Shown here: positions 10,573 through 22,749 of the stretch, one piece after another
Numbering within the stretch: the stretch's first letter is position 1
How the letters are laid out: the number at the start of each line of letters is the position of its first letter
From: Halichondria panicea
Lineage: Eukaryota > Porifera > Demospongiae > Suberitida > Halichondriidae
Reading direction: 5' to 3'
Length of the DNA: 64,000 nucleotides
Assembly: GCF_963675165.1 (NCBI RefSeq)
Contig: NC_087380.1
Coordinates: forward strand, 6,394,071-6,458,070
The notes under the pieces: model-generated
What the model was told of the DNA's origin: nothing
The model's database searches: none
Seen by the model: the letters and a program-made list of their open reading frames with translations, nothing else
Position numbers and translations under genes: made by a program

Positions 10573-12505
10573 TTGATTGGACGCTCTCCAAACATGGCTC
10601 CGTTGTATTGAAGGGCTATGGGCACAGACTCGGGTACTGCAAACGTAAACCTGAAGAGTAGAAAAGTGTAGTTGAATCCTGCAAACTTATCGTCTATAAC
10701 TTAATTGGATATGCCAAATGTTTGCCCTCTTAGAATGCGGATCAGTTAGCCATTCTATTCTATACTACCCCTCTATACCTATACAAAGTACTGAGAGCAT
10801 GACTTTTTTCGCTGACTACTGATAACTGTTTCTGAACAAAATGACACATTAAAATGTTTGGCCGAATTCATGTACATGCATGTACTTACTAAATTGACTA
10901 GCAACCCCTCATCTGGTGGGTTGGGTCTCGTCTCCGGCCATCCTCACGTACTTGATCTCACCACAAGGCTGGAAAAAATGAGCACTTGTTCAGCCGTCAT
11001 GTTGCTAGCCAGGTTGCTGACGTAGATGGTGCGTCGTATCTCCTCGATCTTGGTGGGGTCAGTGAGAGGGGGGCAGGTGTGGGTAGTATCATTATGAGGG
11101 GAGCAGTGAGCTGGGAGAGCGAGGGGGGGAGGTGTGGGTAGTATCATTATGAGGGGGGCAGGTGTGTGTAGTATACACATGCATAGAGTGCCTTATCTCA
11201 ACAGAAAGGGTATCTATAATAATGTTTGTATGAACATAACGTTTCAATTCAACCAAGCTGCTAGATAAAGATTGCTTGCGAATACACATATTAACACGAG
11301 CTACATTCTATAGTATGCAAGAGAGGAATTTATGGCGATTTCGAGCGCTAAAGCTAATCTTGCATGAATAGTAACTTACAGCTGCAGGGTTAATAGCAGC
11401 TCCCATAGCCATGGAGGCCGGTCCAGTGGGTGTAGATGCCCCCATAGAGGGAGGTGTCGGGAGGATAGGTGCAGTGTGACCCATTGGTTTGCTAGCGCTG
11501 TTGGCCAGGGCAATGGCCGGGGCTGCCAGGAACATCGCAGCCGAACCATCAGGAATCTCAGCTGCAGGGAGTGTTGAGACAAGCATGAAGACAGTTAATA
11601 CACGAACACTTACACAAACTCACACATTTTATTCTACCTTGTATCAATGTGAAAGTGAAACGTTGTCCTTAACACTACTCAAAACTGTACGTGACTAGTC
11701 ATTGTTTACTAGTTCAGAATGTTCCCACAATTGATCTTAATTATTACTGTACACCGGGTTTATTTCCATTGTGCATTGCGAGTTTGTTTGCAACGCAATC
11801 AGGCTTGTACAGTGTCATTCGTAATAACTACACGTATTCGAAACCCGTATACATGTACAGTAAGTTGAGATAAGATTGACTGCATCACCAAGGCAACTGC
11901 CCTAGCTCACCATGTCTTGATCGTGCTATGATGAGAGCTCTGTCTATGAGCACAGTGTTGCTAAGGTGGAGACAAGCAGCTGCACTGTCTTCCTCCATGA
12001 AGTTGATGAAGCACACCTTGGAGGGGACACTCAGAGCAGCAAACTCCCTGCATGGAGATGAGGGGGACAAAATGGAGGGTGACAGATTGAAAAATGGATG
12101 CCATATAGTTGAGACCGTAAATGTACGGCCCTTACACACTAGCTGGGCGTGGCCAGGCCAACCGTTCTGACGGATGATTGGAGGATACGCTTATTGTACA
12201 TACATTGATATAAAAGACCATGCTGTACTTATTGTCCATTTATACAATCACAATTAACAGATTTAAACATGTATAGAATTATAATGGGAACAGAAGGGTT
12301 AGCATAATCCCTACTAGTCATTAGCTTGGTACTAGGTACAGGCTTTGTTTTCTCCAAATGATACCCACTCTCTCTCTCTCTCCACTTACTCCTCAGGGAA
12401 GAGCCTCAGTTCCTCAATGTCTCCAAAGTAACTGAACAGCTCCCTCATTTGTTGGAGGCCAGCAGAGGGCGACACATTGGTCACTTGGATCAGAGTAGTA
12501 GACAT
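10573..12505 (-). pseudogene. SREK1-like gene copy B (decayed)
   Basis: The exons are 12505-12390, 12047-11911, 11561-11380, an RRM2 exon around 11120-10915, and 10650-10573. The first RRM and the Ala-rich exon are open. Three lesions are visible. A 1-nt deletion in RRM2 (TTTTTTCC where copy A has TTTCTTCC) shifts the frame. The donor after this exon is AT instead of GT. In exon 5 three codons are missing from the RNP1 core (FAFVEF reduced to FTFA). A tandem duplication of a GGGGGGCAGGTGTGGGTAG unit lies upstream of RRM2. Confidence 0.7.
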
Positions 12506-13369
12506 GGCTAGCTACTATACTAGACACACTGTACAGTTTCTATTCCATGTGCTGAGTGCTGAGGTTAAATTCGATCTTTACCCAATACACTTTTGTTTGT
12601 TTTTACAGGGGGAGTACCCTCATAAACAGTTCTGTACAACCCTTTCAGTACAGACATTACATGTAGATCTAGCTACCTACAAATGTACATTATGGTCTTT
12701 CTAGATAAAAATGGGTTAGGTTTGATTTACAAGATGTGAGGCTGAAGGACTACTGACATGTAGATCAACAGAAAAATAAACATACAAAAAGACACGAAAT
12801 GTTTAAGTTACACTATGCCTACATGTATCAAGTAGACACACACACACACACACACACACAACCGGCCACAATTAACGTTTTAGACTGACTCTTAAAGTTT
12901 AACTATTATTTGGTGAGAAACTGCAATCAGGGCTGGTCTGTGGGTAAAGAATGTATATAATATAGCAGCCAGTCAATGTTAATGTTTAACTGAGTACTGG
13001 TAAATGAATTTAACACAGTGGGTTTACCACCCTGTCTGCCCTATCGATCTGACGTACATAGGTACAACCACTGATGTCATACATCAAGATTACCTCTGAT
13101 AAACATGAAAGATCTGTTAGGACAATGGTGCAGAAGTATCGTCAGGGCTATCAATGCTCTGTGAGTAGAAAGCAATCAGTGATCATCAATGTACACAGTT
13201 GAGTTACCTCGATCTCAGCCCCTCTCAATTGAGAACGGCCTGGAATCGAGGCTAACAGTAAGTATAATTGCAAAACTGGTGTCATATGTACATACATGAG
13301 AAGCTAAATGCTAAATTGGAGTGCTGAATTTTCAGACACTTTAATACGGTCATGGTGGTATACAGTAGA
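12506..13369. other. Intergenic part of the duplicated unit
   Basis: No gene is seen. It holds a (CA)n run at about 12836-12860. The part at about 12942-13140 is repeated directly at 13762-13960. Confidence 0.6.
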
Positions 13370-14816
13370 CCATGTAGGGTCATTGTAATTTGTGTTGGTA
13401 ATCGACCACTGATTAATGTAACAACTTAGGCTCACTTATCACCACGAATAGACTACGAGTATATGTAGTATACTAGCTGGAGTACATTAATTGGTGAACA
13501 CTGATCTCTGATTTACATTCTACCAACAGCATCCTGGTACACCTCCAGAATATACCTCCTGATAATATACCTGCAGTGCCTCGACTGAGTTCATCAACCC
13601 CTTCTGTTTCACCACAGGTATTCTTTGCATGACGGTAATACGAGGGTCATGCTATTTGGTAATTGTACATCGGTGATTGAGCACCAACTCTGACAACGAT
13701 CATGACTTAAGGTCACCAGTTGACACAAATAGACTACAAGTATTATATGTAGTAGCGTACTGTGGGTAAAGAATGTATATAATATAGCAGCCAGTCAATG
13801 TTAATGTTTAACTGAGTACTGGTAAATGAATTTAACACAGTGGGTTTACCACCCTGTCTGCCCTATCGATCTGACGTACATAGGTACAACCACTGATGTC
13901 ATACATCAAGATTACCTCTGATAAACATGAAAGATCTGTTAGGACAATGGTGCAGAAGTATCTCGTTAATCTGGTCACCCTTGGAACAGTGCAGCTTAGC
14001 CGGAATGGCCAGGTGACTGCATTTTAGAAAATAGCTGCAGCTAAAAAGCGACCCTAATGACTAATTTTGCGGTTCTGTCTTGAATCATTATGCTCTCTAT
14101 ATAAGTGCAATCAATTCTGCCAAACCGTATGCCAAAACAGCCGTAAAAAACGTATATAAAACCTCGTTTTGGACAGCCAGAACTGATCAGTATACGGAAT
14201 AGCGAGTGGCCGTACTTCAGGGTGAGTTTTGTGCAATAAAGATCAATCTGTGCTAACGAAACAACGATCGAGGTGACCGTATTCAGAGAGCCAGAATAGC
14301 GTAATTCTATAGTACTGTATATATTGTTCAGTAGTTTGGTCTTTTCATAACAAATTTTCTGTTGGTAGAATGTACCAGTCATCGGTGATCACCATACAAT
14401 GTGCTGTGAGGAGATAGCTAGCTAGTACGCTACTACATATAATACTTGTAGTCTATTTGTGTCAACTGATGACCTTAAGTCATGATCGTTGTCAGAGTTG
14501 GTGCTCAATCACCGATGTACAATTACCAAATAGCATGACCCTCGTATTACCGTCATGCAAAGAATACCTGTGGTGAAACAGAAGGGGTTGATGAACTCAG
14601 TCGAGGCACTGCAGGTATATTATCAGGAGGTATATTCTGGAGGTGTACCAGGATGCTGTTGGTAGAATGTAAATCAGAGATCAGTGTTCACCAATTAATG
14701 TACTCCAGCTAGTATTCTACATAATATTATACTCGTAGTCTATTCGTGGTGATAAGTGAGCCTAAGTTGTTACTCAGTGGTCGATTACCAACACAAATTA
14801 CAATGACCCTACATGG
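13370..14816. repeat. Large inverted repeat, ~390-bp arms
   Basis: The arm 13370-13759 reads as the inverse of 14425-14816. For example, CATCCTGGTACACCTCCAG at about 13530 is the complement of CTGGAGGTGTACCAGGATG at about 14637. The spacer holds a direct copy of 12942-13140 and a pogo-like MITE. Each arm contains a tail mini-exon of the Death family, so the left arm carries it in plus orientation. Confidence 0.75.
13968..14325. mobile_element. Pogo-like MITE
   Basis: It begins with TCTCGTTAATCTGGTCACCC and ends near GAGAGCCAGAATAGCG. The interior, including GACTAATTTTGCGGTTCTGT, is shared with copies at 26624-27020 and 28083-28408. It has no coding capacity. The terminal sequence resembles Tc1/mariner-pogo type MITE ends. 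Confidence 0.6.
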
Positions 14817-15788
14817 TACGATGATAGCAGGAGGAATCACTATAGCTGCACTAGCATTTCACCTCAAAATGTATACCGACCACCATTGCTCCAGGATGAC
14901 TGCTTCCATAAAGTGATTCCTGCAAAGCCAAGCATAATTATTTATAGATTACTGTACGTATAATAAAAACCATGACCCTCGTATTACCATTGGTGTCATA
15001 CAAACCTGTGTTGGAAATTGTGTCGTCTCTTGTCGATCATTTGTACGATGCTCTTCAGCCGTCTGGCTGACCTGTGCGACTCCTGAGGCCATATCTTGGT
15101 CTGCTGACTCAGCAGATGTGATATGAGAACCGTGGGGAAGGAAGATGTGGACAGGAAGTGAGCTACCAATCTGGCAAGACAACGTCTGTAGAGGCTCTTC
15201 ATAAGAAACAGAAGGGATCGGTGAACTCAGTTGAGCCATTTGAGACACTAGAGACGCTTGAGACACTGCAAGTGTTTTACCAGGATTCTGTTGGTAAAAT
15301 ATAAAACAAAGATCAGTGTTCACCAATTAATGTACTCCAGCTAGTATACTACATATACTAGTAGTCTATTCGTGGTGATAAGTGAGCCTAAGTTGCTACA
15401 ATTTCTTAATCAGTGGTCGATTACCAACACAAATTACAATGACCCTACCAGGATGCTGTTGGTAGAATGTAAATCAGAGATCAGTGTTCACCAATTAATG
15501 TACTCCAGCTATATACATGGTACGATGATAGCAGGAGGAATCACTATAGCTGCACTAGAATTTCACCTCAAAATGTATACCGGCCACAGAAAGACTTTTT
15601 CCTTTATGGCAAAGCCAAGCATAATTATTTATAGATTACTATACGTATAATAAAAACCATGACCCTCGTATTACCATTGGTGTTATACAAACCTGTGTTG
15701 GTGATTGTGTAATCTCTTCATAAGAAACAGAAGGGATCGGTGAACTCAGTTGAGCCATTTGAAACACTCGAGGTGTATTACCAAGATT
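14623..15788 (-). CDS. Tail exons of Death copy 3 (soluble-isoform end)
   Basis: Three exons follow in phase 0: 15788-15693 (96 nt), 15287-15006 (282 nt) and 14655-14623, which ends in TGA. They encode Pro/Ser/Thr-rich sequence with the shared core QMAQLSSPIPSVSYEE in the first two and HPGTPPEYTS at the end. Acceptors have the context CTACCAA(C/T)AG and donors are GTTTGTATR. They connect in frame to exon 16080-15964 of Death copy 3 if the transmembrane-coding intron is removed. Confidence 0.5.
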
Positions 15789-15963
15789 CTATTGGTAGAA
15801 TGTAAATCAAAGATCACTCTTCACCAACGTGCTGTGAGGTGACAGCTAGCTATATAGTGTACTAGTAGTTGAATGTATAGTTTTGCAGTGTTCACCAATG
15901 TGAGGTGACACTATATAGTTCCTATTCCTATAAATGAGCGATTACTGCAATAAAAAAACCTAC

Positions 15964-18919
15964 CGGTGTGTTCCCCTGTGTAGATGACTCACAACTCTCC
16001 TCAGTTACACTTGTATGTTGCCCTGTGGGCTCAACCGTTTCCCCTGGTGATGGTGTAGTCTTAGCTTCATCCTCTTCTCCCTATTTAAGAAGGCATACTA
16101 TAACCATAGTAAAAGCAAAAGTAACCATAATAAAAAATGATATGGCAAGATGGTACTTTTTTACTCCCACAATTGTACTCACTACAGGGACAACGGGTAG
16201 TGACTGGCTGTGAGGAGGAGATGGATTCTGATCCTCTCTCTGAATTAATGAGCAAAGCTAGGAAAAATAACATACAAGTCACAATCTCAACATACCTCAA
16301 AGATGATTTCACTTGTTGATCCATGAATTAATGACACCTTTAGCACAGAAGGAATTATTTGTGCAATTTGATCACACTGGTGAAATGACAATTGTACTAT
16401 CCCTAGAAAGAAAAAAAGAAGCTGAATGGAACCATTCTCAATTGAATGCAAGTGTAAAGCGTAGACAGGCACTTTAAGAATCCTAGCAATGGCAGCCTTT
16501 AGGTCACGATAAATTGCAAGAGAATCAGCGTCAAGCTTGAAGCAAAATTTAACTCTTTTTTTATCATCGTCCAATCGGCTGATCTTGCAAGGCTCTATTT
16601 TCCATGTGTTGAGAAAATCTTTGAGCTCAATGAAATACGTAGCCAAATCACTTTGATCACTTTCAGCTCCAAACTTATTAATCACGTCTTCTAGAATCTC
16701 AAAGTCAAGGAATGACCAAAATGGAGAGACGATGACAAAGACTTCGTCAATACTAGCAGCCCTTCTGAGCTCTTCCTGCTGGTGGGCAAGCAGCATGTTA
16801 CTCTCACTCTCAATCACAGCACGGGACGATCGATACGATGTGAGGAGGGCTACCAGGGAAAGCAAGTCAACAGTGTCACTCTTCTTCAAAGATTCTCTCG
16901 TTGCTGTTTGCAGGTTAGTAAACTTCTTCTCAATGCTTTTGATATCATTTGTCAGTTGCTGTTCATCATCGCTTCTATACTTCCTTTTCTCCCTGTGGCC
17001 AGTTTCTATGAGGGGGAGGATTAATTAAGTGCCAGTGGTAAACACCATGTACAAAACCTTTGCAAAAATTTCGCAAAAGTTTTAATGGTCTATGCCCCAC
17101 AGTCAATTGAAGCAATCAGGGAGTTTACATAGCTCTACCGGTATAATTATAAATTACCTGGAGGACAGTACTTTAGCTCCAACTTCTCTGCTAGTTGAAT
17201 TTCACCGACCAGAGCTGACCGTAGAGCATCAATCACTTGTTTCCATGAGGCTCCTCTTGTCACCCGTAGCCAATGGAGTAGGACTGCCTCTAATCGATCA
17301 GATGGATTGATTTTCATCTGTTCGATTGCATCCAGGGTACCTGGAGTCAACCTCAGCTCCAAACCTATTGGCCGCCACTTAGCCCTCGCTTCAAACAATG
17401 CTCCATATAGATCTATAAGCTGTAAATCACTTGTGCCTAAACCTAGGTTCGTTCCTGTACACAAAACAGACCATGTCATATGTAGCTCTATGTGGTTGTA
17501 TATACCATAGATAGTAAAGGAAAGGGATTGGAAACGCATCACGTGCACCAATGTTTTCAACAGAAGTTGGATGGTACAATCCTATACTTACGATTTTTAA
17601 TGTTATTCATTGTTAGTCAAAAGGTCATTTGTTGTTTTTTGAGCTATATTTTTGGACTTCAAGATCATTCTTTCAGCGTTCAAGCCAATCAAGTAAGCTG
17701 TTTGGGTACATAAAAACATAAGCTTTCCAATGGTAGTGGTCCCATAAAGTTTGGATGGTGTATTGCACCCCAAAAAGTGTTTTTAAACCTTGAAAGTTAG
17801 GGTGAGTTGTTTACAGAAGCTCTATTGCTCAATGTAAGGTATTATGGATTGTTTACATGAGAGAATCTTGTTCTTACATAATAGAGCTATAGTATGATAT
17901 GTAGCATAAGCCTCATATTGCATGGATTAGTGATCGAGTTACAATCTGCTTTAAGTAAAAAATGTTGTACTATAGTGACAATTTTGTGGAAGCTATTTCT
18001 CAAGTAGACTTTTGCAGATTAGCTGTATTGCTTTATATTATTGTAGTACTCATGCTAGAATGTAGTATGCAACTGATTTTGGAGTGATCAGGGCATCTAT
18101 TTGTGATTTACAGAAACTTTTATATCATGTTTTTTAAAGTGATTAATTAATTGTCTTTTTAGGATGTGAAGCAAAAAGCTCGTAAGAAAAGGTGCAAGTC
18201 CTCCTCAACCGTTAACCAGATCCCACTCTCTCTCAACAAAACAAAAGCATCTAGGAAGACATGAATTCAACAATGTCATCCATAAGACATGTAGTAACCT
18301 CACCTCATATTAAGTATACATGTACGTGTTTATTTTTGCTTGTGTGTGTATACACTGTTTTTGTTTTCATTCTCTCTGCAACCACTTTAATATTATAATT
18401 ATAATTATGACATTCTTAGAGTACAAGACACTTATCATGCTTATGATTAGTGTCAAGACTCACAAAGGGAGTTTAGTAAGATAATAAATACATTGTTGTC
18501 GTGTTTATAATTTTGTAACTAAAATAGATCTAGCTTTTTTTACTGATATGGATGCCATCATGAAGCCCTTATCCTTTAACTACACTGTCCACAGTATGAG
18601 CTTAGACATGCTTAGGGCTCCAGCTTGAGATACTCTCATAATTATACCATGTGGCTTCGATTTACGCCGCAATGGAGGGGCCTGTAATCGAGGCTACAAT
18701 CCGTAAGTAGGATTGTGACATATGACGTAATGCGTTTCCAATCCCTTTCCTTTACTATCTATGTATATACCCTCACACATATTATACTATACTACATGTA
18801 CATGCATGATTCAACTAGCTAATAGCTAGATAGATCTATACATATCAATATAAATAAATGGTCCAACCTTCTATCTCATCTCTGATTACTTCAATGCTAG
18901 TAGCATCTTTTGAGGCCAT
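15964..18919 (-). CDS. Death-domain protein, family copy 3, with optional transmembrane tail
   Basis: The exons are 18919-18868, 17454-17158 (Death domain), 17005-16296 (coiled-coil-like stretch plus conserved region) and 16239-16183. Reading on through 16182-16081 adds 33 residues including HLAISFFIMVTFAFTMVIVC and a TAG stop, giving 405 residues with a clear single C-terminal membrane helix. The same 102-nt segment starts with the strong donor GTGAGT and ends in TAG, so splicing it out joins phase 0 to exon 16080-15964 and the tail exons downstream. All phases are consistent and no break is seen. Intron 1 holds a 1.26-kb transposon. Inferred role: a Death-fold adaptor made as tail-anchored or soluble forms. 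Confidence 0.78.
17505..18763. mobile_element. TIR DNA transposon, 1.26 kb, non-autonomous
   Basis: The ends are inverted copies: CCATAGATAGTAAAGGAAAG on the left, and a right end whose complement is CATAGATAGTAAAGGAAAGG. The inverted repeat continues through GGATTGGAAACGCAT. TATATA flanks both sides. It sits in intron 1 of Death copy 3. Related elements lie at 40513-41322 and 32854-33410. No transposase frame is visible inside. Confidence 0.8.
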
Positions 18920-19049
18920 CAAGCTAGCAAGCTAGCAAGCTGGACTTTCCCTCAGACTGCGGCAGTGCCCATCCCACAAACACATTGATAGCAACTTCAA
19001 CCACATCATCAAAATTACACAGTACTGTCTCTAGATTCCAGAGCTGGTT

Positions 19050-19369
19050 ATGCCTCGGTGCGCATGCGCAAGCGAGGTATACGACGGTAGCATCATAGGT
19101 GCCATCGGAAATGCCATCGACCCGAGAGTAACCGTGACACATTCCACATCCTCCACCAAGAAGCATCTGTTTCATCGCCTGGCCATTGCACTACTTTGGA
19201 GAGGAAATGCCTGCCTGTGGCTTCATCGCCAACAAACTTTACCTCCTTCAGCGGATGGTATCCGCTAAACTGTATGCCCCCCCCTCTTATCTTTTGGTCT
19301 GTTGCTTTTGTACATTTGTATTGTTTTGACATTGCAAAAAAAAAAAAAGGTATACGGTAGTGTGTTTGT

Positions 19370-19412
<43 letters not shown>

Positions 19413-19640
19413 CTGTTTCAGCTGCTCAAGGATCAATGAAGTGCAAGTAAGAGTTTCTATAGGCTTCTAGTCATGTTTTCTTGGCTTGGTATTTGTGGAT
19501 TTGCAAAATAAAGCTTCGTTCTCGAGTTATGCCTAGTTTTGCTTACTTGGAATGCCATTGCAGCCTTTTCAGAAGAGTCCGTAGCAAAACTTGTTCACCG
19601 AGTGTTGCTACTCTACTTAGTAGTTAGCTCTGCACTAGAA
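19050..19640. repeat. Dispersed repeat with TG microsatellite
   Basis: The segment at about 19413-19640 (GTTTCAGCTGCTCAAGG ... TCGAGTTATGCC ...) is present inverted at about 31290-31530. A (TG)n run lies at 19364-19408. The repeat truncates the XRRA1-exon relic that would otherwise precede Death copy 3. No gene is seen in it. Confidence 0.55.
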
Positions 19641-19850
19641 CGCTAGCTATTGATAGCTGCAAGAGTGAGAAGAAAGCTGCAAGGCTCTGTCACGAAAATT
19701 TTGGTCCGCCGATAATTTCAGTCCCCCGGACCAATTTTAGCTGATAATGTTGGTCCGCCCTCGAAAAAAGTAGTCCTGGTTGCTGCGCAATGAGTTGTGC
19801 ATGCATGCACAGCTTTTGATGCAGCTGAAAAGTTTGTTCCAGTTATTCTT

Positions 19851-22318
19851 ATGGAGCTTGAGCTACACACAGGGGAGGAAGAGCTGATAGAAGAGGTATT
19901 CCACTATGTCACCACCAAGGAGTACCCTGATGACTGTAAAGAGGGAAGAAAAAGGGTCATCAGAAGAAAGGCCAAGCAGTTTGTAGTGAACAATGGTGAC
20001 TTCATGTACAAACACAAGAGAAAGGACAGAGTGAGTTGGTGTATCTGTAATGTAGTTGAAATTACAATCATTACAGGAGTGGCCATCTCTAGGTATATAT
20101 AACGCGTCATTTATGTTCGATTCTTCTGGTATTATAGCTCCTATATAATTATTGCCTTCTCGATATTTTAGGATGATGTGTTGATCCGATACATTATCAA
20201 CCGAAGAGAGAGAAAGAAAATACTGTTCGCTTGCCATGTTGATGAAACATCTGGACATATGGGGGTGACTCGCACACTTGCCCGAATTAAGGAGCGTTAC
20301 ATGTGGCATGGCATGGTAAAGGACGTGAAAGAAATGGTTAGTAGATTTGCTCATCTGTCCTTGTATTTTAGTGCACATAATAGTCAAATTCAATATTATT
20401 GGGATGTCAACTTGGTTCTGTATTATTTTTACACCTACATGTATACAAAGTCTCAAACAGGAACACCTTCCCTCAATATTTATGTGTTTATTTTATAGGT
20501 GTCTATACTTGTGACATTTGCCAGCGAGTTAATCGAAAGCTAACTACTGGCAGGCCCGAACTTCACCCCATCTGTGTGCAGTTTCCTTGGTACATGCTAG
20601 GAATTGATTTTGTTGGTCCTCTCTCTCCAACTGCTAACGATGGTTCCCGCTACATCTTAACCATGAGCGATTACTTTATCAAGTGGGTAGAAGCTATTCC
20701 TACACCTGACAAGAGTGCATCATCAGTAGCAACATCATTGTTCAAGGTATAAATTATGTATGAATGCCACACACATGCACAATGCACCCACTGCATGCAC
20801 GCATGGGCAATAAATAATGATCACACACTTTTCCTTCTCATGTATTTATGAGAATGGGTCTGCCTCGGGTAATTCTCTCAGATCAAGGACGTGAATTCAA
20901 CAATGATTTAGACACTAGTCTCTGTTCTCTCCTGGGGATCCAGCGTCGCCTTACAACTCCTTACCACCCTCAGGTATGCACTACAGTTTTAAAACTATAA
21001 TTATATCACACTTGTACTCGGAGGATATGCACCCATAATTATATTCTCCGCTATACCGTGGTTATATACCCCTTGGCTATGCCTCAAAGTAATTACGGTA
21101 TAGCGGAGGATATATAGGTGCATATCCTCCTGGTATATCCTATACTTAAAATGTATTTTCAACTATAATATTATTTTCTAGACTAACGGCTTGGACGAGC
21201 GTTTCAATCAGACGTTGCAAAACATGCTAGTGAAGTTTGTGTCCAACAAGCGTGAAGACTGGAGTAGCTACCTGGACACATGTGTTTTCGCATACAATAC
21301 CTCTCGTCATAATTCAACGAAGTTTACTCCTTTTGAACTCATGTTCAATCGTCAAGCTACTCTTCCCATTGATGTAGAAGTCTCAAGCATTTCTCCTGAC
21401 CAAGCTGCTCACGAGTATCAGCAGCAAATGCCCAATCTAGATGTTACACGTACTCGTGAACACAATCATGTACGACTGAGCCAAGCAAAAACCAATATTC
21501 TTGCCGCCCAAAAGAAACAGAAGGAACTGTATGATAAGAAACATGCACAGCCTGAGAGATATATGGTTGGTCAATTAGTCCTGAAACTAAATCATACTCG
21601 CAAAAAGACAAAAGGTGGGAAGCTGAAGAAGAGGTACACTGGCCCTTACAAAATCATCTCTGTTAAACCACGAGGTGCATATGAGATAAGCGATAGATCA
21701 AAGACAGTACTAGTGTCAGGACCCCATCTCAAGCCGTACAATGATCCACCTACTTGCGATTCTGGATCAATGGACTCTGCTCACTCTCCTCCTGAGGACT
21801 CTGCTCACATGACCTCTGCTCACCTGGAATCCCCTCTTGAAGACTCCGCTCACACAACCTCCGCTCACCTGGAATCCCCTCTTGAGGACTCTGCTCACCT
21901 GGAATCCCCTCTTGAGGACTCTGCTCACCTGGAATCTGCTCGTTTGGACTTTGCTGAATTACACCCCCCTCATGATGAGGACTCCCCTAAGGTGGACTTC
22001 GCTCAATTGGACAATACTTGTCTGGACTCTCATCATGATTTCGCTCATTTGAACATTGCTCAATTACACCCCCATCATGATGACTCTATCCGTCCCACTA
22101 ATCAGTCCCAAGATTGTTTGTCACCAATAGCACACAATGGTACAAGTGGCTTGTTTCAGTCAGATGAACCATCATTCTCATTTATTGATCAGGATGAAAA
22201 ATTGCTACCGGCACCACCGCTATCTCTTAGCCAAATGATATCCAAAACACCGCAACCTCAGTTTTGCAGCACACCAAAACAACCCAAATCTCAAACTACT
22301 CAATTACCCACTCTTTGA
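19851..22318 (+). CDS. Ty3/gypsy-type integrase-like gene with introns
   Basis: The exons are approximately 19851-20030 (an upstream Met at 19797 is possible), 20172-20340, 20499-20746, about 20846-20973, and 21182-22318. Exon 2 plus exon 3 give an H2C2 zinc module (CHVDETSGHMG ... CDICQRVN). The catalytic core shows D in LGIDFVGPL, D in ILSDQGREF and E in NGLDERFNQ, with 35 residues between the last two. Exon 5 continues with a chromatin-binding-like LKKRYTGPYKI segment and a long Ser/His/Asp-rich tail. No gag, reverse transcriptase or LTR is seen, so it may be a host-captured integrase similar in build to GIN1-type genes. The exon 3/exon 4 junction cannot be joined in frame by a GT-AG intron; see findings. 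Confidence 0.75.
21018..21132. mobile_element. Short palindromic element in integrase intron
   Basis: GGAGGATATGCACC and CTCCGCTATACCGT on the left are mirrored by ACGGTATAGCGGAG and GGTGCATATCCTCC on the right. About 115 bp in all, it occupies most of the last intron of the integrase gene. Confidence 0.7.
21770..22060 (+). repeat. In-frame tandem repeats in integrase C-terminus
   Basis: Units encoding variants of SAHLESPLED repeat about every 33-39 nt, then degenerate to LDFAELHPPHD/LNIAQLHPHHD. The frame is kept throughout. Confidence 0.8.
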
Positions 22319-22465
22319 GTTTCCCTGTGATTCTGGATTCTGCATGCATGCAGCAAAATTCATCATGATAATTATATAATCAATGTGTGTATAAAAGCTA
22401 GCTATAGTAGCTTTATGTTATGTAACTTTGGCACCTCCACCGAGGCATCAGCACCTGTGGTGCTT

Positions 22466-22622
22466 TCATTCTAGCAGTGTTTCTAGGAGAGCTAGTAGTG
22501 AGTGTTTGGACATCTCTACTGAACTGCACTCTCCTGGGGGTATCCGACGTCCGCCCCTGTCCCCTCCTGGTCCACTGGTATGCAGGGAGGAGGCCCTCAC
22601 TCGATCATAGCATGTCTGCAAC
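22466..22622 (-). pseudogene. Relic of the XRRA1 terminal exon, copy 4a
   Basis: The minus strand encodes LQTCYDRVRASSLHT then a shifted continuation, ending with the LLALLETLLE-type frame of the same exon. It is shortened by loss of the GTGACCGTGGTAC segment. It lies to the right of the integrase gene. Confidence 0.6.
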
Positions 22623-22749
22623 TTAACTGGGGGAGGAAGGGGATGGATATGGCCACAAATGCAACAAAACATGGACTTGGGATAAACTGCATATCGAACA
22701 ACGAATGTAATTTAAGTAATAAAGTACAAAGCAAGACTCCAATGAGGTC

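Noticed and set aside
19797-22318. Complete Ty3/gypsy retrotransposon
   Set aside because: No gag, protease, reverse transcriptase, RNase H or LTR could be seen on either side, and introns are present.
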